Shown here: positions 1-4,590 of the stretch, piece after piece | Numbering within the stretch: the first letter of the stretch is position 1 | Layout of the letters: every line of letters starts with the position of its first letter | Assembly (NCBI GenBank): GCA_002377245.1 | Contig: DFPL01000247.1 | Coordinates: 1 to 10,054, forward strand | DNA: 10,054 bases | Direction: 5' to 3' | Source of the DNA: Enterobacteriaceae bacterium UBA3516 | Lineage (GTDB): Bacteria; Pseudomonadota; Gammaproteobacteria; Enterobacterales; Enterobacteriaceae | Position numbers and translations under genes: made by a program | Notes under the pieces: generated by a model | Databases searched by the model: none | What the model saw: the letters and a program-made list of their open reading frames with translations, nothing else | What the model was told of the DNA's origin: nothing

Positions 1-359
1 AAGCTTTCGCCGCAGCCGCATTCGTTCTGGGCTTTCGGGTTATTGAATTTGAATAACTGGTTTAACCCTTCACGCACATAATCCACTTCGGTTCCGTCGA
101 TAAACGGCATCGCCTGAAGGGGTACATAAAGCCGCGCGCCTTCATTTTCGAATAGCAGATCATCCTTAGCCGGTTCACTGACCGTATCCAGCACATAACC
201 AAACCCTGCACAGCCGGTTTGTTTGATGCCAAGACGCACGCCCAACAGCTCGGGTTGCTTGCGAATCAGCGCACGAATGTGTTCTGCCGCAGCGGGTGTA
301 ATTGTTAACCCACGCCAGGTAAAGTCGGCCGGGTTGAATGTTTCTGATTGCGATTCCAT
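1..359 (-). CDS. sufA: SufA, A-type iron-sulfur carrier protein (3' end cut by window edge)
   Basis: SufA is the A-type scaffold/carrier of the SUF pathway, which builds and delivers Fe-S clusters in the cytosol under iron limitation or oxidative stress. The visible 119 codons begin MESQSETFNPADFTW and end in QNECGCGES. This matches E. coli SufA, in which only the last three residues (FGV) lie beyond. The conserved cluster-ligand cysteines are present: one in the KQTGCAGF region and the C-terminal CGC pair. The ATG at 359 is preceded by GAGGTAG with a four-base spacer and aligns with the known start. By family knowledge sufA opens the sufABCDSE operon, so the rest of the operon should lie to the left of the window. 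Upstream sequence carries Fur, IscR, IHF and OxyR-like sites, listed separately. Identity is secure. Confidence 0.97.
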   Translation of the reverse strand, partial: MESQSETFNPADFTWRGLTITPAAAEHIRALIRKQPELLGVRLGIKQTGCAGFGYVLDTVSEPAKDDLLFENEGARLYVPLQAMPFIDGTEVDYVREGLNQLFKFNNPKAQNECGCGES

Positions 360-405
360 GGGTCTACCTCATGTCATGAAGCCTGAAAGGCATAACACTA
401 TGTTA

Positions 406-422
406 GTGATAATGATTATCAC
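406..422 (-). promoter_or_regulatory. Fur box of sufA
   Basis: GTGATAATGATTATCAC is a palindrome, perfect except for its unpaired central base. It contains the GATAAT/ATTATC arms typical of Fur sites. It lies 47 nt upstream of the sufA ATG, where Fe-Fur would block the promoter under iron-replete conditions. That role is known for E. coli suf; its operation here is inferred. Confidence 0.85.
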
Positions 423-447
423 TTCAACCTCTATTCCGAAGGGTTAT
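422..447 (-). promoter_or_regulatory. Type-2 IscR-like binding site of sufA
   Basis: Read on the minus strand from 447, ATAACCCTTCGG fits the first twelve positions of the type-2 IscR consensus (AWARCCCYTSnG). The second half is weaker, with a GAGGTT core. The site abuts the Fur box on its promoter-distal side. In E. coli apo-IscR activates suf from this location, next to and competing with Fur. This is a motif match by eye, not a scored one. Confidence 0.6.
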
Positions 448-527
448 TCATGTACTGCCCGTTTTTTAGGCGCATGTTATAAGCATAGACCCTCTCAACA
501 GGCTTTACAGGTAAGTGACAAATTGTT

Positions 528-540
528 TAATGAATTGATA
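528..540 (-). promoter_or_regulatory. IHF site in suf control region
   Basis: The minus strand reads TATCAATTCATTA, a full match to the IHF consensus WATCAANNNNTTR, in AT-rich flanks. It lies between the OxyR-type site and the Fur/IscR block. IHF is expected there to bend DNA so that distant OxyR can contact the polymerase, as known for E. coli sufA. Confidence 0.65.
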
Positions 541-593
541 AATAATGGCTATTTTTTCTGGCATTTGTAAATAGCGGCGATCGCTAAAGATGT

Positions 594-630
594 ATAGGCA
601 ATGCCTATTTTTGAGATAGCCTGCTAAAAA
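594..630 (-). promoter_or_regulatory. OxyR-type site far upstream of sufA
   Basis: The plus strand shows ATAG-N7-CTAT-N7-ATAG at exact ten-to-eleven-base helical spacing (594-597, 605-608, 616-619). The fourth tetrad, expected at 627-630, reads AAAA instead of CTAT. Three of four tetrads match the classical OxyR consensus. The site sits about 235-270 nt upstream of the sufA ATG, the remote location known for OxyR activation of E. coli suf. The first pair also forms the 15-base palindrome ATAGGCAATGCCTAT. Confidence 0.65.
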
Positions 631-704
631 AAGCGGGCGAACAGGTTTCTGACGGCAGCAAACGATTGTTTTGCCACAAAGGGAAGCAAAAATCAGGGGG
701 AGAA

Positions 705-728
705 TATCCCCTTATTGTAAAGGGGATA
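705..728 (-). terminator. Hairpin at the 3' end of the DUF1272 gene
   Basis: Perfect nine-base arms, TATCCCCTT and AAGGGGATA, enclose a six-base loop and begin 27 nt downstream of the DUF1272 stop. The following minus-strand sequence (TTCTCC) is only weakly U-rich. It may be an imperfect terminator or a 3'-end stabilising hairpin. Confidence 0.5.
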
Positions 729-755
729 GAAATATCAAGAGCAAAAGCGCTTCGC

Positions 756-986
756 TTAACTGCACGGTTTAAACGTGCGCGATGTTGAAGCCGGATTGTT
801 AACCAGTTTTTCTGCAGAGCGGCGCGGGCGGCTGACCAGCTCTCCCCCGCAGTTCGGGCAACGGAGCGCCATTTTTGTTGCGCACTCACGGCAAAAGGTA
901 CATTCAAAAGAACAGATCACCGCATCGGCTGAATCGCCGGGTAAATCGGTGTTGCAACACTCACATCCCGGTCTTAACTCCAACAT
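756..986 (-). CDS. DUF1272 family cysteine-rich protein (predicted zinc-binding)
   Basis: This 76-residue cytosolic protein begins MLELRPGCECC and has ten cysteines (residues 8, 10, 11, 25, 29, 32, 35, 43, 46, 75). They form a CxCC, CxxxCxxCxxC and CPNCG pattern like a small RING/treble-clef zinc module. The opening and the ICSFECTFC stretch are the signature of DUF1272, a family without an assigned function. I chose the ATG at 986 because GAAGAAGAGG stands just upstream and because family members start MLEL. An in-frame ATG at 1010 and a longer frame to 1064 lack such a site. The basic tail after residue 52 is low-complexity. The gene stands alone between the suf control region and the leuE terminator. 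Zinc binding is inferred from the cysteine pattern only. Confidence 0.85.
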   Translation of the reverse strand: MLELRPGCECCNTDLPGDSADAVICSFECTFCRECATKMALRCPNCGGELVSRPRRSAEKLVNNPASTSRTFKPCS

Positions 987-1100
987 ATCAACCTCTTCTT
1001 CACGGGCCATACTTCGTTGATTAGTGTGCAGCAATAGCAGTTTTATTAAGCTTGCGAAAGTCATTTTTAAGGTTCACATACCTTCAGCGACAACGCTTTA

Positions 1101-1126
1101 AAATAAAAAAGCCCGCCGAAGCGAGC
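1101..1126 (-). terminator. Rho-independent terminator of leuE
   Basis: On the minus strand the stem GCTCGC-TTCG-GCGGGC (one G-U pair, stable TTCG-type loop) is followed by TTTTTTATTT. It starts 24 nt after the leuE stop. It is nearly identical to the zinT terminator at 1852-1875. Confidence 0.9.
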
Positions 1127-1149
1127 CTGTAATTTGCATGGCCGAATGT

Positions 1150-1788
1150 TCAGGATTGCAATGTTGCCAGTCGTGCGGCAAAGCCGACAAACAGCAGGCC
1201 AATTAAAGAGTTGCCGAGCTTCGCAAGCCGCTTTTTGGTCTTAACCAACTGCGTCACATAAGAGCCAGAAACAATCAAAAAACTGAAATAACAAACGCTG
1301 ATCATCTCTAATGTCACGCCGAGGATGAAGAACGACATCCCCGGGCTGGAGTAATGGATATCTATAAACTGCACAAAAAACGAGACATAAAAGAGAATCG
1401 CTTTGGGATTTGTCAGGCTCAAAATCAGCGATCGTTTGAAGATATCCCCTTTCTGAACCTCGTGTTCCGGGTTCGCACTGGCCCGACGGAACAGCGTGCT
1501 GTAAAGCATTTTAAGCCCAAGCCAGAGCAGGTAAATCGCGCCGAGATAACGAACAATGTTGAACAAGACGGGTGTGGTTTTAATCAGCGTTGCCACCCCG
1601 GCATAGGCCAGAAACATCAAAATGGCATCACCCAGAAAGACGCCCGCCGCCGCGACATAACCCCTTTTAAGCCCCCCGGCAATGCTGTTTTTCAATACGA
1701 AAAAGGTATTGGGCCCGGGAACCAGGATGATGAAAATGGCACCAATGAAATAGGACCAGAAGCTGATCACACCGTATTCGGCAAACAC
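1150..1788 (-). CDS. leuE: LeuE, leucine efflux protein (LysE/RhtB family)
   Basis: LeuE is an inner-membrane exporter that removes leucine and some other neutral amino acids. The 212 residues match E. coli LeuE in length and along their whole course. They include the family motif VPGPNTFFVLKNS near the N terminus, LTNPKAILFYVSFFVQF in the middle, and the ending GFAARLATLQS. About six hydrophobic membrane segments are visible. The start is taken as GTG at 1788 (residues MFAEYG). AAGGAGG stands four bases before it, and it gives the E. coli length. The ATG overlapping it at 1790 is out of frame, and a longer in-frame start at 1821 lacks a ribosome site. The gene appears monocistronic, with a terminator on either side. 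E. coli leuE is activated by Lrp; no clear Lrp site can be assigned here. Confidence 0.95.
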   Translation of the reverse strand: MFAEYGVISFWSYFIGAIFIILVPGPNTFFVLKNSIAGGLKRGYVAAAGVFLGDAILMFLAYAGVATLIKTTPVLFNIVRYLGAIYLLWLGLKMLYSTLFRRASANPEHEVQKGDIFKRSLILSLTNPKAILFYVSFFVQFIDIHYSSPGMSFFILGVTLEMISVCYFSFLIVSGSYVTQLVKTKKRLAKLGNSLIGLLFVGFAARLATLQS

Positions 1789-1851
1789 ATATCCTCCTTG
1801 AGATACCTTCAGGCGCTGCACTGGGCGCGTATGCTACACAAAGCGTAGCCA

Positions 1852-1875
1852 TAAAAAAAGCCCGCCGCAGCGAGC
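1852..1875 (-). terminator. Rho-independent terminator of zinT
   Basis: On the minus strand the stem GCTCGC-TGCG-GCGGGC is followed by seven T. It lies 26 nt after the zinT stop and upstream of leuE, so the two genes are probably separate transcription units. Confidence 0.9.
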
Positions 1876-1900
1876 TTCCTGAGAAGACGGTGTTGTTTCA

Positions 1901-2551
1901 TCAATGATGTAACATTTCGTCGACGACCTCTTCCTTTTTCAGCTGATAAGGGTAGTAGGTCGGCCAGTTGTCCATCTCTTCAAGCAGGGCTGCCTGCGAG
2001 GTGTTTCCCATGAAAATATGGTAGTGGGCAGATTTACGGGGCCCAATAGTGTGATCGCTAAACTGCACATACTTCGGGGCCTTACTGGTGGCATCCTTAC
2101 ATTCGAACAGGTAACGCACGCCCTTTTTACCAGAGACATACGTTAAAATTTTATAACCCGCATAATCGTATTTGCAGCTGCTGACGTTATCGCCGACGTG
2201 AAACTCCATCACCCCATTCTCAATACCAATGGTGTCCACATCCGTTGCATACCCTTTGCGATAATAGGCTTTGATATCGTCAAAGGTTTTGCTCGAATCT
2301 TTTTCGGCCTTCTTTTTGAACACCGGATCAAGGTCACCGCTCACCAGATAAGGCAAGACGGACTGCCATACGCCGTCCCAGTCTGACAAATTTCTGTCTT
2401 TAACATCGTTATTATCAAACTCCCCTTCTGCGGCTTTCTGCTCTTTCTCAGTTAACGGCGCGCCATGAGAGTGGTGGCCATGAGAAAGCGCCTGTCCGCT
2501 AATCAGAACTGTACCCAGAGCAATAGCTAATTTTGCAAAGTGACGTACCAC
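1901..2551 (-). CDS. zinT: ZinT, periplasmic zinc-binding protein (formerly YodA)
   Basis: ZinT binds zinc (also cadmium) in the periplasm and assists the ZnuABC importer when zinc is scarce. The 216-residue product equals E. coli ZinT in length. A signal peptide (residues 1-23, hydrophobic core AIALGTVLISG, ending ALS) is followed by a His-rich N terminus, HGHHSHG. The calycin-like domain ends in SDH...SAHYH, giving His167, His176 and His178, the known metal ligands. A cysteine pair (126 and 151) fits the family disulfide. The start is GTG at 2551 with AGAGGG seven bases upstream. A Zur box covers the -10 region, so de-repression by zinc shortage is expected. The neighbours are leuE downstream and an unknown divergent small gene. 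In E. coli zinT lies at another map position. Confidence 0.97.
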   Translation of the reverse strand: MVRHFAKLAIALGTVLISGQALSHGHHSHGAPLTEKEQKAAEGEFDNNDVKDRNLSDWDGVWQSVLPYLVSGDLDPVFKKKAEKDSSKTFDDIKAYYRKGYATDVDTIGIENGVMEFHVGDNVSSCKYDYAGYKILTYVSGKKGVRYLFECKDATSKAPKYVQFSDHTIGPRKSAHYHIFMGNTSQAALLEEMDNWPTYYPYQLKKEEVVDEMLHH

Positions 2552-2584
2552 AATATGACCCTCTTTTATATTAATGAGTTGCAG

Positions 2585-2601
2585 ATGTTATATTATAACA
2601 T
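2585..2601 (-). promoter_or_regulatory. Zur box overlapping the zinT promoter
   Basis: ATGTTATATTATAACAT is an 8+1+8 perfect palindrome and matches the core of the Zur consensus (ATGTTATANTATAACAT). On the minus strand it contains an extended -10, TG-T-TATAAT (TATAAT at 2592-2597). Zn-Zur bound here would cover the -10 directly. The predicted start point is near 2585, giving a leader of about 34 nt. No good -35 is visible, as often with an extended -10. Confidence 0.9.
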
Positions 2602-2669
2602 AACCAACATCAATACATTGCGAAGGGCATTTTGAGTACTGACTGCTGACTGGTAATTTGACCATTCCC

Positions 2670-2678
2670 TGCTATAAA
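2670..2678 (+). promoter_or_regulatory. Possible promoter of the small gene at 2729
   Basis: TGC-TATAAA is an extended -10 element about 50 nt before the start codon. The TTGACC at 2658 is too close to act as its -35. The preceding C could also suit sigma S. Tentative. Confidence 0.4.
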
Positions 2679-2728
2679 AAGGTGGTCACGTTTCAACCAC
2701 GACATCACGGTCAATGAGGTCATCTTTC

Positions 2729-2938
2729 ATGTCTATCGCTAAAGCGCACAGCTTGAGTCAGGCTTATCAACTGCTCAATTCCGGTAAGCAAAAAGAAGTT
2801 GAACTGGCATTTGATGTGGATGCCGATACTTTTTTTCAGCTTTCAGCCGAATATTGTGATGAGGGCGCAAAAATAACCCGTCATGACAATCACTTCGTCA
2901 TCAAGCTAAAAAGTATGGACATTCCTGCGCTTCACTGA
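2729..2938 (+). CDS. Hypothetical small protein, 69 residues
   Basis: I do not recognise this protein. It reads MSIAKAHSLSQAYQLLNSG, then a predicted beta-like stretch around EVELAFDVDADTFF, and ends ITRHDNHFVIKLKSMDIPALH. It is soluble, with no signal peptide or membrane segment, a single cysteine (residue 41), and a mix of helix then strands. The ATG at 2729 is preferred because TGAGGT lies eight bases upstream. An in-frame ATG at 2714 has no ribosome site. The reading frame plus a plausible extended -10 makes it likely to be real. It is divergent from zinT and shares the 177-base space holding the Zur box. That box is about 130 nt from this start, so co-regulation is possible but not shown. 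It converges on lpxP. Confidence 0.7.
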   Translation: MSIAKAHSLSQAYQLLNSGKQKEVELAFDVDADTFFQLSAEYCDEGAKITRHDNHFVIKLKSMDIPALH

Positions 2939-3013
2939 GGAGACGAAACAAGAGCGGTCAGTCAGTGAGGTTTGGTCATCAGAAGGATATGCGAAATCAG
3001 GCTGCAAAATAAT

Positions 3014-3040
3014 GTCCAACCCGCATTGCGCGGATTGGAC
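3014..3040 (-). terminator. Terminator hairpin downstream of lpxP
   Basis: Eleven-base arms (GTCCAACCCGC and GCGGATTGGAC, one mismatch) enclose a five-base loop. On the minus strand ATTATTTT follows, and the hairpin starts 8 nt after the lpxP stop. It sits between converging genes and could also slow transcription from the plus-strand small gene, although no T-run follows on that side. Confidence 0.6.
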
Positions 3041-3048
3041 ACGGTAAC

Positions 3049-3966
3049 TTACAAATATAAAGATACTTCGCCCTGTGGACGCGTTTTGAAGCGACGGTGG
3101 ATCCACAAGTATTGTTCCGGGGCGCGCAGGATTTCGCGTTCAATCACTTTGTTAATGTAACTGGCCGCCTCATGTTCATCTTTCGCCGGGTAATCCGTCA
3201 ACGCTCTGCCGATATGCAGTTGATACCCTGAGCGGTCCGCTTTACGCACCATGGTTACCGTCAGCATGCTGGCCCCGGAGAGACGCGAAAGAACGTATGT
3301 GCCGTTGGTGGTCGCGGCATTTGGTACGGAGAAGAATGGCGCAAATGTACTGCCCTTGCGACCGTAATCCTGATCCGGCGCGAACCATACCGCTTCGCCT
3401 TTCTTAAGCTCGCTAACGAGGCCCTTGAGATTACGCCTGTCGATCATGGATTTATTTGACCGCATACGCCCGCGGGTCTGCACCCACTCCATCAGTTCGT
3501 TATTATGCGGCCGATAGGTTGCCATCATGGGCTGGCACAGCCCCATGACACGGCCACCCAATTCAAGTGACATAAAGTGAACCCCGACCACCATCACGCC
3601 TTTGTGGTTTGCCTGGGCCTGCACCAGATTCTGGTAGCCCTCCACATCAAACCAGCGACGTACGCGGCTGTCTGACCAGAACCAGGCCATACCGGTTTCA
3701 AACAACCCCATGCCCAATGACATGAAGTTTTTTTCAATCATGGCCTCACGTATCTCGTTCGTCATGTCAGGGAAACATAATTCAAGATTACGGCGGGCAA
3801 TACACTCGCGACGCTTCAGAAAACGGCGGGAAAGTTTACCAATGGTTTCGCCAAGACGAGATAAGACAGGATAGGGAAGTTGAACCAGCAGCCAGAGTAA
3901 ACCCAGCCCAGCCCAGGTGACCCAGTGACGCGGGTGCAGAAACGCCAGTTTAAAAGAACTATGCAT
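3049..3966 (-). CDS. lpxP: LpxP (Ddg), cold-induced Kdo2-lipid IVA palmitoleoyltransferase
   Basis: LpxP transfers palmitoleate from acyl-ACP to Kdo2-lipid IVA at low temperature in place of the laurate added by LpxL, keeping the outer membrane fluid. It acts at the cytoplasmic face of the inner membrane. The 305 residues carry an N-terminal membrane anchor (about residues 16-34). The family HX4E catalytic motif is HFMSLE (His130, Glu135). Stretches such as MGLCQPMMATYRPHNN and WVQTRGRMRSNK match E. coli LpxP and differ from LpxL. The start is ATG at 3966, agreeing with the E. coli N terminus. Its ribosome site is weak (TAAG), and a TTG at 3987 has none. The leader is long, with an extended -10 near 4095. 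In E. coli lpxP lies elsewhere on the map. LpxL remains a distant alternative. Confidence 0.93.
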   Translation of the reverse strand: MHSSFKLAFLHPRHWVTWAGLGLLWLLVQLPYPVLSRLGETIGKLSRRFLKRRECIARRNLELCFPDMTNEIREAMIEKNFMSLGMGLFETGMAWFWSDSRVRRWFDVEGYQNLVQAQANHKGVMVVGVHFMSLELGGRVMGLCQPMMATYRPHNNELMEWVQTRGRMRSNKSMIDRRNLKGLVSELKKGEAVWFAPDQDYGRKGSTFAPFFSVPNAATTNGTYVLSRLSGASMLTVTMVRKADRSGYQLHIGRALTDYPAKDEHEAASYINKVIEREILRAPEQYLWIHRRFKTRPQGEVSLYL

Positions 3967-4098
3967 AATGATTAGCTTAAAGCCCAATAGGAGTAGCGCT
4001 TAAGGAAACAATGAATCCTGTCATTAGGTCTTAATGCGTTACAGCGTCTCACTCCAATAGATGTTGATGCTATGGGGGTGTTGAATTGTGCAATAATA
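3967..4098 (-). promoter_or_regulatory. lpxP promoter and long 5' leader
   Basis: On the minus strand an extended -10, TG-T-TATTAT (TATTAT at 4093-4098), is the best promoter element between ydiI and lpxP. A start near 4086 would give an untranslated leader of about 120 nt. The leader holds a small inverted repeat, CATTA-AGACC-TAATG, and a weak ribosome site. No good -35 is visible. Cold induction of lpxP is known in E. coli; a leader-based mechanism is inference. Confidence 0.4.
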
Positions 4099-4149
4099 AC
4101 ATGGCGGGACGACGCGGCGTGTAAAGAAAGATGAAGTTAGTATGAATTT

Positions 4150-4174
4150 TTACGACAGGTATAACCTGCCGTAA
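4150..4174 (-). repeat. Hairpin just after the ydiI stop
   Basis: Eleven-base arms, TTACGACAGGT and ACCTGCCGTAA, enclose the loop ATA. On the minus strand the single mismatch becomes a G-U pair, so the structure favours the ydiI transcript. No U-tract follows (AAAATTC), so a simple Rho-independent terminator is doubtful. A 3'-end protecting hairpin is possible. Confidence 0.45.
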
Positions 4175-4179
4175 CAGGA

Positions 4180-4590
4180 TTATACAACCGCAGTGGTCAG
4201 GCGAGATGAGCAGCAAAGGCGGTCCTGTTCATCAAAGATATCAATCTGCCAGACCTGGTGGCGCGCCCCGGTATGGAGCGCGCGGCAAACGCCGCGCACA
4301 CGTCCGGTTTTTACTGAGCGGATATGGTTCGCGTTCACCTCAACGCCTACCACTTTGTGCTCGCCCTCGGTACACAGATACCCGGCAACCGAGCCGAGGG
4401 TCTCCGCCAGTACCACGGAGGCCCCCCCGTGCAATAATCCAAAAGGTTGATGGGTCCGATTATCGACAGGCATGGTCGCTTCCAGCGCATCGTCAGTGAT
4501 GCGCTCAAAACGAATGTCGAGCAACCCGACCATATTACCCTCGCCCATACTGTTCAGGGCTTCAAGCGTCACCGCACGTTTCCAGATCAT
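4180..4590 (-). CDS. menI: YdiI/MenI, 1,4-dihydroxy-2-naphthoyl-CoA hydrolase
   Basis: This hotdog-fold thioesterase hydrolyses 1,4-dihydroxy-2-naphthoyl-CoA in menaquinone synthesis, in the cytosol. The 136 residues equal E. coli YdiI in length and begin MIWKRAVTLEALN. The catalytic region QPFGLLHGGASVVLAET carries Gln48, His54 and Glu63; residue 64 is Thr, where E. coli has Ser. The ATG at 4590 overlaps the ydiJ stop by four bases (ATGA), so translation is probably coupled to ydiJ. Its ribosome site lies inside the ydiJ coding sequence. This ydiJ-ydiI order is the same as in E. coli. There is no sign of damage. Confidence 0.96.
   Translation of the reverse strand: MIWKRAVTLEALNSMGEGNMVGLLDIRFERITDDALEATMPVDNRTHQPFGLLHGGASVVLAETLGSVAGYLCTEGEHKVVGVEVNANHIRSVKTGRVRGVCRALHTGARHQVWQIDIFDEQDRLCCSSRLTTAVV

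Larger units (their letters stand above)
360..755 (-). promoter_or_regulatory. suf control region (gene-free 396 nt)
   Basis: No credible gene lies here; the open frames are short, lack ribosome sites and look like chance. On the minus strand, reading towards sufA, the region contains in order a hairpin at the end of the DUF1272 transcript, an OxyR-type site, an IHF site, a type-2 IscR-like site, a Fur box and the sufA ribosome site. A weak sigma70 promoter may overlap the Fur box: TTGAAG at 421-426 as -35, with a CATAGT-like -10 near 396-401. The start point cannot be set from sequence alone. The order and spacing agree with what is known for the E. coli sufA promoter, where OxyR acts from far upstream with IHF bending. 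Confidence 0.75.

Noticed and set aside
223..570. A plus-strand frame across the sufA start and control region
   Set aside because: It overlaps the sufA coding end and all regulator sites; no ribosome site and no protein-like character.
619..639. GCCTGCT-A-run-AGCGGGC inverted repeat as a terminator
   Set aside because: The A-run is in the loop, not after the stem, so it does not form a Rho-independent terminator in either direction.
1354..1848. A 164-codon plus-strand open frame over leuE
   Set aside because: Antisense shadow of a membrane protein gene; it would also run through the leuE start region into the zinT terminator.
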